A stretch of 64,000 nt of DNA from Liquidambar formosana (lineage: Eukaryota; Streptophyta; Magnoliopsida; Saxifragales; Altingiaceae): the NCBI GenBank assembly GCA_039720395.1, contig CM077833.1:658501-722500 (forward strand), given 5' to 3'. The notes under the pieces are model-generated. The model was given only the letters and a program-made list of their open reading frames with translations. It made no database searches and was not told where the DNA came from. Made by a program: the position numbers and the translations under genes. Below, piece by piece: positions 54,261 to 64,000 of the stretch (positions are counted from its first letter, which is position 1; every line of letters starts with the position of its first letter).

Positions 54261-55260
54261 AACTCTATGCAGCCGTCACTACCAGGAGGCTGCCTGAGCT
54301 TGGCTAGGCTGCCATGGCCACCAACGACTGTGGGAGGCCATGGGCAGCCATGGGAGAACATCCTAGGGGTGTGGGACAAGCCTCTGGACACGTGAGAAGT
54401 GGTGGAAGTGGCTGCCATCATCGAGAGCAATCAGGGTTTCCAAAACCCACTGCTGGAGCCATTGTTGCAGACCTTGAAGGTCACAATAACTTCTAAATCC
54501 TTATCAATTCGACTCCTCCATTGAAACCAGCTTTTGTATCATGTCCCTACATGAAATACTAAGCTTCTAGAAGAGGTTTGGATGATCTAATCATCACCAA
54601 TTGTTCTAAACAATTAAAACAACAGTATGCTGCCCAGAATTTGACAGCATACTGTCCATGGTCAGAAATTGATTTAAAACCCAGCAAGATGAATGAATTA
54701 GGCTACCAAACGAATTTTCCCAGTATCCTACATGTCTTAGGAAACTAATGCAATTGGTTTCATGCAATTTGGAGTTCCCTAACTCAAGTTCTAATCAAAA
54801 CTCCATTGATGACTTTTCTGCAGAGAAAATCTGCTATGCTGTTCATGAAAAATTTTCAAACTTTTTGAATCTTTTTCCATCAAAACCTTTTTGAAACTTA
54901 AAGAAAATCATATATACATGATATATAATGATCCTACAATGGATTTGCATCAAAAATACAGAAGCTTTGATTGAATTTAATTGCACGAACCTCTGGGTTC
55001 TAAAACCCAGATTCGACCCTCTTCAGAAAACCCAGTTTTCCTTTTTCTTCTTCTTCCAATTCAAACCCTATACAACCTTTGCATCAATGGTTACCCTTAA
55101 CCATGATTTAGAAGAGGAGTAGAAGAAGAATAGACCTAGGGTTCCAAACCCTAGGTTCGGCCAGAGAGAAGAACAATTCTGCAGTAAAAATTCTCCAGAT
55201 TTTTGAATCATTCAACTACACCATAAATTCCAGCCCATATGTATTTTGTATTATGCATAG

Positions 55261-55277
55261 CCATGGCTCTGATACCA
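55261..55277 (-). other. Primer-binding site of Copia E1 (initiator Met tRNA)
   Basis: On the minus strand TGGTATCAGAGCCATGG, the classic plant Copia match to the initiator methionine tRNA 3' end, one base after the LTR. Confidence 0.93.
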
Positions 55278-55278
55278 C

Positions 55279-56934
55279 TGTTGGGAATCATACAAGAGGG
55301 AAGAATAGAAGTGCGGAATATAAAAATTTTTCCCTTTGATTCCACAGCCCATGAATCTAACTATGCATATACAAAATCAAACCCTAACTATGAAGAGGGT
55401 TAGAACACTTACAGAATTTTGTCTTCTCCTTTTTGCTCCAAGCTTTGATTCCGGACAGTGGTGAATGAGCAGCCCAAGTGTGCTGCCTCCAACGGTATCC
55501 ACACCTAGCTAGAGCTTCAAGTCCTTTCCCTTTTTTCCTTGTTGTTGCTAGTGTAGGAGAAGAGTGGAGAGAGAGAGGGGGGGCTGGAAAATTTCGGCCA
55601 GCACCTTGGGGTTTCTTCTTGTGATGATGTCACACATCATAAAGTGTGACTTATATAGTCCACACTAGGAGGGCCGGCCATAGGGGGGAAACCCTATTAG
55701 GGTGTGATGCAATTTCTCTAAATTGCACAATAACCCCTATAAATTATATCAAATATAAATAGGCCTCAAAGAACTATTCTTTATGCACTCATACCCTTTC
55801 TCTCATAGACTTTAAAGCTCATCTTGCATGATCAGTGTGTGACCCATTGGGTTCACATCATCAAGTAGTAGGAATAGCACGAGGTGTGCACAATGGAACT
55901 CTTTCCATTTAGGGTCTAATTGGAACTCCTTCCAATTCCCTAATTGATTATAACTCACTTATATCAATTAGGGCTTCTACTAACCATGAATAACACCTAG
56001 CATATGGTTCATGGTGTCGTCCTTAATGAAGTGAATATGTATCTATCAAAGAACCCTTCTGTTATAGTTTATAGGTTACAATTGCATCCTTCCATTTACA
56101 CAATGTCTCCAATTGAACTAATAGGACATGGAAGTCTGTCAAGTCCCTAGTTCAATTACTTTATACTCATTCATAAATATCAACTCAATGATGAACTTAT
56201 GGAAACTCCTTTCCATATTCACACTGCCATGGCCATGGACTGAATGAGTTATATTATGAATGATATATGAGACATTCTCTCTCTTTTTCCTGAGAGTAAT
56301 GGATTCCTTGTCGATCACTCATATGCCTTCATACATATAGCAATAGGGCCAATGAACACCTTTACAGACCCATGAATAGAATCTGCACTTAGTGTTATCA
56401 AACTACTAAAGCTACATGCATAAGGTAACTATGGTGTCTCAGGTCTAAGGATTACTTGTACGACTATAACATTGAGAAACTGATTGACAGGCAGGTTAAA
56501 ACTCCATTCAGTTTATCTCAAATCTTTGGTCACATTCAGTGTACCTATTCTATTAACAGGCACCCACCTGTTGGTTGTAGTGTCTCCACACAAATAGCTT
56601 GAGACCAGCTATCCTCCTGTAGAGTCAACCTAACAAGTGCTAGTCCTATGGTTCATTACTGTCCATCATAGTGAACCTTCAACTAGGAATGATTTAGGAG
56701 TTTAGTACAGAGATATATTTACAGTCTCATAATTACAACTCTTTGTAATTCAATATTCTCAACTCTAACTCCTTGGACATATTATGTAAATATAAATGAT
56801 GCATACAAACATAATAGAATAAGCCCTTTTATTAAATCAATAATAAATGTGACATACATAAATGAAATCAAATGATTGTTCCTTTATCCCTAAACAATCA
56901 TCTCTATGATTGGCTCTAGGGCATAACTCTAACA
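55279..56934 (-). repeat. 5' LTR of Copia E1 (1656 bp)
   Basis: TGTTAG...CCAACA on the minus strand. TATATAA at 55657-55651. It faces the F LTR head to head across 33 bp. Confidence 0.95.
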
Positions 56935-56967
56935 GTGACAGCTTAAAACCTTATCCATTCATCTTCC
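56935..56967. other. 33 bp of pre-insertion sequence between E1 and F
   Basis: Starts with the E1 duplication GTGAC and continues the sequence broken off at 35161. Too short to assign; presumably part of element C or its flank. Confidence 0.6.
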
Positions 56968-58655
56968 TGTTAGGATTATTCCCTAGAGCCAATCATAGAG
57001 ATGATTGTTTAGGGATTAGGAACAATCAATTGATTTCATTTATATATATCACATTTATTATTGATTTAATAAAAGGGCTTATTCTATTATGTTTATATGC
57101 ATCATTTATATTTACATAATATGTCCATGGAGTTAGAGTTGAGAATATGAAATTACAAAGGGTTGTAATTTTGAGACTCTAAATATATCTCTGTACTAAA
57201 CTCCTAAATCATTCCTAGTTGAAAGTTCACTATGATGGACAGTAATGAACCATAGGACTAGCACTTGTTAGGTTGACTCTATAGGAGGATAGCTAGTCTC
57301 AAGCTATTTGTGTGGAGACACTACAACCAACAAGTGGGTGCCTGTTATAAGAATAGGTACACTGAATGTGACTAAAGATATGAGATAAACTGAATGGAGT
57401 TTTAACCTGCCTGTCAATCAGTTTCTCATTGTTATAGTGGTACAAGTAATCCTTTGACCTGAGACACCATGGTTGTCTTATGCATGTAGCTTTAGAAGTT
57501 TGATAACACTAAGTGCAGATCCTATTCAGGGGTCTGTAAGGGTGTTCATTGGCCCTACTGCTATGTGTGTAAAGGCATGTGAGTGATCAACAAGGAATCC
57601 ATCACTCTCAGGAAAAAGGGAGTGAATGTCTCATATAGCATTCATTGAATATAACTCATTAAACCCATGGGCCCATGGTAGAATGAATATGGAAAGGAGT
57701 TTCCATAAGTTCATCATTGAGTTGATATTAATGAATGAGTATAAAGTAATTGAACTAGGGACTTGACAGACTTCCATGTCCTATTAGTTCAATTGGAGAC
57801 ATTGTGTTGATGGAAGGATGGAATTGTAACCTATAAACTATAACAAAAGGGTTCTTTGTAAATGACTATTCACCTCATTAAGGACCACACCATGAGCCAT
57901 ATGCTGGGTGTTACTCATGGTTAGTAGAAGCCCTAATTGATATAAATGAGTTATAATCAATTAGGGAATTGAAAGGAGTTTCAATTAGACCCTTAATAGA
58001 AAGTGTTCCATTGTGCACAGCTTGTGCTATTCCTACTACTTGATGATGTGAACCCAATGGGTCACACACTGATCATGCTAAGAGAACTTGATTGTCTATG
58101 AGAGAAAGGGTATAAGTGATTAAAGAAAAGTTCTTTAAGGGGATAATTTGTATTTGATGCAAACTAGTGGGTCTTGTGTAATTAAGAGTAATTACACAAA
58201 TTCCACTAGGGTTAGGAATCCCCCTATGGCCGGCCCTATTAATGGGCTATATAATGCCCATTATGTGGGGATCACATGATGACAATTCATTCTCCCAGGG
58301 GCTGGCTGGAAAAATTACAGCTCTCTCTCTCTCTCTCCCTCTTCTCCACTTCTAGCAACAACAAGGAAGAAGAAAGAAAGGACATCAAGCTCTAGCTAAG
58401 TGTGGATACCGTTGGAGGCAGCACACTTGGGCTGCTCATTCACCGCTGTCCGGAGACAAAGCTTGGAGCAAAAATGAGAAGACAAAGCTTGGAGCATAAA
58501 GGAGAAGACATTAATCAACTGTAAGTAATCCCAACTCTCTTGGTAGTTAGGGTTTATGTTTTTGTATTATGCATAATCGGATTCATGGGTTTGGGAATCG
58601 TAGGAAAATTTTAATTCCGCCGTTGTAGTTTTCCTCTCTAGTTCGATTCCCAATA
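56968..58655 (+). repeat. 5' LTR of Copia F
   Basis: Begins TGTTAGGATTATTCCC and ends GATTCCCAATA (usual ending CCAACA changed). TATATAA at 58248-58254. Clearly related to the E1 LTR but well diverged. A CT microsatellite lies near 58318-58345. Confidence 0.9.
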
Positions 58656-58656
58656 G

Positions 58657-58672
58657 TGGTATCAGAGCCATG
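58657..58672 (+). other. Primer-binding site of Copia F
   Basis: TGGTATCAGAGCCATG, same as E1. Confidence 0.92.
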
Positions 58673-60948
58673 ATTATGCCTAATACAAACTGCATATGGG
58701 CTGGAATTTATGGTAAATTGATTGGTTAATAAATCTGGAATTTATGTTCATGCATTAGAATGGTTTCCCTCTCATGGCCGAACCTAGGGTTAATGAACCC
58801 TAGGTTAATTCTCCTTCCACTCCTCTTCTAAAATAGTTTTAGGCCTGCTGGTTATTCAAAAGTTGAATGGGGATTGAGTTCGGAGAAGATGATGAACAGT
58901 TTTTATGATAGTCATGAAAAATCGTCATCTTGTTTTGCATGTCGAAATCAGAGTTCTTCTCCAAAATTTTCGAGCCATATATGGTTAGAAAGCTCTTTGA
59001 ATCAGCTTTACAACCCAACAAACGGTTCGTCAATCCGAGTTTTGTAGTGAAAGTTATGAATTTTTTACTACAGGCTATCAGGGAAGACAGATTTGCTCGG
59101 GAATGATGTAACAGCCACAATTGTGAGTTTTTGATGGAGATCAAAGGCATGGCAATGGTTGCCACCACTTGGGTTATGTTCTAGACATGGTAGGAAAGGG
59201 TTCCCAAGCACTCGGATGCATCATAATTGGATTATGAGTCTAGAATAGAAGGAAGAAGGAGAAGACCACCATGTTTGAATCTGGGTTTTAGAACCCTAGG
59301 GTTCTTGCTACTATTATGATCAGATACTTCTGTAAAATTGATGAATAATCATTATAGGATGATGATATATGATGTATAGATCATATTCTTTAATAATCAA
59401 AGGAGTCTTGATGCATAAAGAATCAAAAAGGTTGATTTCTTGGAAGAACACAGCAGGCTGTTTTTCTGCAGAAAGTCATCAATGGAGTTTTGTTTATATC
59501 TTGAGCTAGGGAACTCCAAATTGCATGAAACCAATTTATTTAGTTTCCTAAGACATGTAGGATACTAGGAAAAATAATTTGGTAGCCTGAATTAACCATC
59601 TTGCTAGGTTTTAAATCAATTTGTGATCAGGGACAGTATGCTGTCAAATTCTGGACCGCCTACTGTTCTTGAATTGTTTAGAACAACTGGGGATGATTTG
59701 ATCATCCAAACCACTTCAATTAGCTTAGTAATTCATGTAGGGACATGATACAAAAGCTGGTTTTGATGGTGGAGTCGAATTGATTAAGTTTTAGAAACTT
59801 TTGTGACCTTGGAGGCCCTCCAATGGTGGTGCCAGCACTGGGTTCAGGAAACCCTAATGTTCTTTGAAGAAGACAGCCCTCTTGGCCACTCCACACATGT
59901 CCATGGGCTTGGCCCACACCCTAGCTTGAGTTCCCCTTTGCTGGCCATGGCCTCCCATGGCCTAGCCAAGCCATAGCAGCCCACTATAGGTGGCGGCAGC
60001 CTTAGGGTTTCTTAGGAAACCCTAATTCCCTTTAATGATGAAACCCTAAATCTATTAATGGCATTAATTAAAACCCTAATTGAGCTATTAATTACCATAA
60101 TTAAAGTGTTTAATGATTGGTCATTAATTGACCAATCATGGTTATTAATCATTAGGGTATAATTAATTGCATTAATGATGTCTAGGGTTTAGGGTTTAGG
60201 AAACCCTAATTCATATTAATTAAACCCTAATTCTATTAATGCATTAATTAATAACTAAACCTAGTAATTAATGCGTCTAACCTAGGGTTAAATGATTGGT
60301 CATTAATGACCAATCATGATCATTAATGGTTTAGTAATTAATCATTGGCATTTAATAGGTTTAAGGTTTAGGGTTTTAGAAACCCTAATTACTGCATATT
60401 AATTAGGAGTAATTAATATCCTAGGTGGCATTAATTAAACCTTAATCCTAATCATTAATACCGTATAAACCTAGGGTTTAAATGATTGGTCATTAATTGA
60501 CCAATCATAAGGCATTTAATGCATTAGGGTTACGCTTAGGGTTTAGAGTTAATGCATTTAGGGTTTAGGGTTTTAGGAAACCCTAATGCACTAATTAATT
60601 AATAAAATGATTTTATATAATTCCGAAATTGATTATTTAATTAATGGTGATTAATTTTATAATGTTTTAAATGGTTTAAAACACAATTTAGGATTAAATT
60701 AAAATCTGGAATTTTTTAATTAAATGAAATTGTTTTGTTTAATTAAAGAGACCCTAATATTTGATATTAGAGTTTAATTAGGGGACTTTATATGTTTCAA
60801 TTAATTTGATTAATTGAAATTAAATGTCTTAAATGTTAAGACTTAATTAATTCTGGAAATTATACATATCCTAATAAGATTAGGACACATTAATGAGATT
60901 AATGAAAACCAATCAATAGAGTTACCATAAATGCCCATATGTTTATTG
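58673..60948 (+). other. Leader of Copia F, first part
   Basis: Mirror of 55260-53530 in E1. No gene. The CCAAT-palindrome and telomere-like repeats fill about 60060-60620. Confidence 0.8.
60060..60620 (+). repeat. About 185 bp tandem units with a CCAAT palindrome (F leader)
   Basis: Perfect hairpins with arms ATGATTGGTCA and TGACCAATCAT at 60113-60139, 60292-60317 and 60482-60508, that is 179 and 190 bp apart. They are interspersed with TTTAGGG-type motifs. Confidence 0.85.
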
Positions 60949-62605
60949 TGTTAGGATTATGCCCTAGAGCCAATCATAGAGATGATTGTATAGGGATTAG
61001 GAACAATCATTTGATTTCATTTATGTATGTCACATTTATTATTGATTTAATAAAAGGGCTTATTCTATTATGTTTATATGCATCATTTATATTTACATAA
61101 TATGTCCATGGAGTTAGAGTTGAGAAGATGGAATTACAAAGAGTTGTAATTTTGAGACTGTAGATATATCTCTGTACTAAACTCCTAAAGCATTCCTTGT
61201 TGAAGGTTCACTATGATGGACAATAATGAACCATAGGACTAGCACTTGTTAGGTTGACTCTATAGGAGGATAGCTAGTCTCAAGCTATTTGTGTGGAGAC
61301 ACTACAGCCAACAAGTGGGTGCCTATTACGAGAATAGGTACACTGAATGTGACCAAAGATATGAGATAAACTGAATGGAGTTTTATCCTGCCTGTCAATC
61401 AGTTTCTCATTGTTATAGTGGTACAAGTAATCCTTAGACCTGAGACACCATAGTTGTCTTATGCATGCAGCTTTAGAAGTTTGATAACACTAAGTGCAGA
61501 TCCTATTCAGGGGTCTGCAAAGGTGTTCATTGGCCCTACTGCTATTTGTATGAAGGCATGTGAGTGATCAACAAGGGATCCATCACTCTCAGGAAAAAGA
61601 GAGAGAATGTCTCATATAGCATTCATAATATAACTCATTAAATCCATGGCCATGGTAGGATGAATATGAAAAGAGTTTCATGAGTTCATTAATGAGTTGA
61701 TATCTATGAATGAGTATAAAGTAATTGAACTAGGGACTTGACAGACTTCCATGTCCTATTAGTTCAATTGGAGTCATTGTGTTGAAGGAAGGATGTAATT
61801 GTAACCTATAAACTATAACAGAAGGGTTCTTTGTAAATGACTATTCACCTCATTAAGGACCACACCATGAGCCATATGCTAGGTGTTACTCATGGTTAGT
61901 AGAAGCCCTAATTGATATAAGTGAGTTATAATCAATTAGGGAATTGGAAGGAGTTCCAATTAGACCCTAAATGGAAAGAGTTCCATTGTGCACACCTCGT
62001 GCTATTCCTACTACTTGATGATGTGAACCCAATGGGTCACACACTAATCATGCAAGAAGAGCTTTAAGGTCTATGAGAGAAAGGGCATAAGTGAATAAAA
62101 GAAAAGTTCTTAAAGGCTTAGTTTGTATTTGATATAAACTAGAGGGGTTATTGTGTAATTAAGAGTAATTACACAAAACCTTTTAGGGTTAGAAATCCCC
62201 CTCATGGCCGGCCCTATAGTGTGGATATATAAGCCACACAATGATGTGATGACATCATACTTTGGAGGCTCCCCAAGGGCTGGCTAGAATTTCCAGCCTC
62301 CTTTTCTCTCTCTCCTCTCTTCTCCTACACTAGCAACAACAAGGAAGAAGAAAGAAAAGGCTTGAAGCTCTAGCTAGGTGTGGATACCGTTGGAGGCAGC
62401 ACACTTGGGCTGCTCATTCACCGCTGTCCGGATTCAAAGCTTGGAGTAAAAAGGAGAAGACAAAAAATTCTGTAAGTGTTCTAACCCTCTTCGTGGTTAG
62501 GGTTTGATTTTGTGTTATGCATAGTTAGATTCATGGGATTGGGAATCGTAGGAAAAATTTTTATATTCCGCCTTTGTATTTTTCCCTCTTGTTCGATTCC
62601 CAACA
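60949..62605 (+). repeat. Solo LTR G (Copia family) inserted in the leader of F
   Basis: 1657 bp, TGTTAGGATTATGCCC to GATTCCCAACA, flanked by TATTG (60944-60948 and 62606-62610). The F leader resumes directly after it. TATATAA at 62226-62232. No primer site follows, so it arose by LTR-LTR recombination of a full element. Confidence 0.93.
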
Positions 62606-62610
62606 TATTG

Positions 62611-63853
62611 CTTATAGTTATTTCCTTTATTATGCGATGTGATTGTATGGTTATGGATGGATGATGATTATGGACTATACCTTTAAACCAATTGTGATTG
62701 GCCGTCTTATGAATGGGTTGTATAATTTTTCAAGAGTTGTCAATTTTTGGTGATGTATTATTTATTTGGGGCTTGCATGCCACCTTCTTTTCTCTTTCTA
62801 TCATTCTCTTATGTACCCCACATTCCCCTTATGTATCCCTTTCTTTAAATTATGTAAATGTTATGTAATCGAGAGCGCACTAAGGAGCATGGTGGACCTA
62901 AAGGAGCATGGTGGAGCCCAATAAGCCTATGGTGGAGACCATGAAGCTAATTGAGGAGATTGAATGACTTGAAAGCTTGGAGAAGATTTTCAAGAGTACA
63001 TAATATGTTTCGAATGAATGTTTTACGATCACCTACACCCACCTTAAACCTTAGATTCAATTCATTGGCTTAGATTGAATCTTCTTAAAGTCCATAATCA
63101 TCATAGTGGGAGCTTTTAATGAGATTAATAGAGATAGCTCCAAATCCAAAGATAGTTATATGTCACCTTATTGGGACTAATATCGATGATTGGATTATAT
63201 ATAATGTTGTTATATATATATTTATTTAAATGCATGAGATGTATGTTAGATTAGTTAATTTGATGAGACCCTTAAAACCCCTCTCTTTTAATATTAAGTT
63301 GGAAATGGAGAACACATTAGGGAATGGATTCTTCATTGCCTTCCATCATTATAGGATCATCTAACGTCCCTTAATGTGGGTACCTGGCTGCAGACATGTA
63401 GGAGCTACCCATATTAAAGACATTACTTGAAACTATTACATATATAGATATCATGGGGTGCCTAAACTGGTATATACCAAGAAACTATAATGTGAGGTAT
63501 ATATTTAGTGAAACATACCTGTGTGAATGATGGGTTTAACTTAACTAGGGAAGTATTCCAAGAAACTATAATGTAAGGAGTATGTACCCTAGAGGCAAAA
63601 TGATTGGAACTTGCTTATGAAGCAATAGACAAGGAGTTGTCTTCTTATTGTGGGTTAGAAGTCAAGAAACTATAATGTGAGGCTTCTAGGTCACAGTGGG
63701 ACCCCAATCCCCATTAGGAATAAGATTCCCGAATTCCATTAGAGGGTGTATGGAATTTGAAAAAATAGTGGGAGGTACCATATGATTAAAGACCCGATCA
63801 TTATGGATTAAAAATGAAATCTAATTCTCTATTTTTATATGTAGTTCATAGAA
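62611..63853 (+). other. Leader of Copia F, second part, with three constant-loop hairpins
   Basis: Mirror of 53500-52252 in E1. The loop AAGAAACTATAATGTGAGG occurs three times at 63479-63682, with arms TATATACC/GGTATATA (63471-63503), TATTCC/GGAGTA (near 63555-63590) and TAGAAG/CTTCTA (63656-63688). Confidence 0.78.
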
Positions 63854-64000
63854 ATGGTTCACCTCAACCCATTATCTAAAATATTGGACATCAACCGTTT
63901 GACTAGACCAAACTATCTTGATTGGCTTAGGAATCTAAAAATTGTTTTGGATTCCAAGAATCTTAACTATGCACTTCATAATCCACTTCCCATTGCTCCT
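63854..64000 (+). CDS. gag: Copia gag of element F, N-terminal 49 codons
   Basis: ATG at 63854, then MVHLNPLSKILDINRLTRPN and YLDWLRNLKIVLDS, matching the E1 Gag start (NPLSNILETNRLTGPNYLDW). Open to the window edge. It shows that the E1 start codon lies at 52251, on the far side of E2. Confidence 0.9.
   Translation, partial: MVHLNPLSKILDINRLTRPNYLDWLRNLKIVLDSKNLNYALHNPLPIAP

Larger units (their letters stand above)
52249..55260 (-). other. Long (3 kb) leader of Copia E1, ending in the gag start codon
   Basis: Begins after the primer site and ends with ATGGCT at 52251 on the minus strand. It contains three hairpins (52423-52640), an AT-rich repeat region with CCCTAAA motifs (about 53880-54260), and ORFs with no recognisable features. 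The matching leader of F occupies 58673-60948 plus 62611-63853, so its length is a family trait. Confidence 0.8.
35162..56934 (-). mobile_element. Element E1: Ty1/Copia retrotransposon split by element E2
   Basis: Flanked by GTGAC (35157-35161 and 56935-56939). On the minus strand: 5' LTR (56934-55279), initiator-Met primer site, 3 kb leader, gag-pol interrupted at its start by E2, purine tract, 3' LTR (36816-35162). LTRs of 1655 and 1656 bp differ at about 16 sites by eye, roughly 1%. The protease-integrase-RT-RNase H order is Copia-type. It looks closest to Tork/Angela-like elements, tentatively. Confidence 0.95.
56968..64000 (+). mobile_element. Element F: Ty1/Copia element related to E1, running off the window
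   Basis: LTR (56968-58655), initiator-Met primer site, long leader interrupted by solo LTR G, and the first 49 codons of gag at the window edge. Opposite orientation to E1. No second LTR is visible, so intactness and target duplication cannot be judged. Confidence 0.9.

Noticed and set aside
1..64000. Ordinary host genes, tRNA or rRNA genes
   Set aside because: Nothing outside the elements shows coding or structural RNA signatures. tRNA-like segments are primer sites only.

Overview
This window is plant nuclear heterochromatin made almost entirely of nested LTR retrotransposons. I see no ordinary host gene. A plant origin rests on the Tat-lineage Ty3/Gypsy elements (dual RNase H, antisense extra ORFs), an initiator-Met-primed Ty1/Copia family, a plant mobile domain (PMD) gene and CCCTAAA-type motifs. 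The species cannot be read from the sequence; a large-genome flowering plant is the best guess.

Layout. 1-5735: 5' end of a minus-strand Tat-like element (D), with decayed gag, primer site and a 3.07 kb LTR. 5736-6821: plus-strand remnant of a chromovirus-type Gypsy pol, the oldest layer. 6822-35161: element C (plus, decayed). Its LTR was split by element B (8405-28429, target duplication AGGAT), and B's LTR was split by element A (9714-26483, duplication GTATG). A is a nearly intact 16.8 kb Tat element with two 2605 bp LTRs that differ at about nine sites by eye. 35162-56934: Copia element E1 (minus, duplication GTGAC). E1 was split at its gag start codon by E2 (40487-52242, minus, duplication GTGAG), a non-autonomous Tat element. 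56968-64000: Copia element F (plus, runs off the window), carrying a solo LTR G (60949-62605, duplication TATTG) in its leader.

How the parts work. A encodes Gag-protease, then after a probable 171 bp intron a pol with RT, a degenerate RNase H, a second catalytically complete RNase H and integrase. Downstream of pol, on the opposite strand, sits a 428-codon gene with its own TATA box and a GC-rich palindrome, followed by an array of small hairpins that reaches the 3' LTR. E2 repeats this plan. It has lost RT and RNase H but carries an apparently intact six-exon PMD gene in antisense, plus a broken relative of A's antisense ORF. The PMD promoter and intron share a palindrome, TGCACGTACGTGCA, with the E2 LTR promoter.

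The least explained signals are structural. They are a U5 hairpin whose stem covaries among five elements, a hairpin just after pol with a GNRA-like loop, a palindrome at a near-constant distance upstream of LTR TATA boxes, and two hairpin sets with a constant loop and variable compensated stems. All comparisons here were made by eye.
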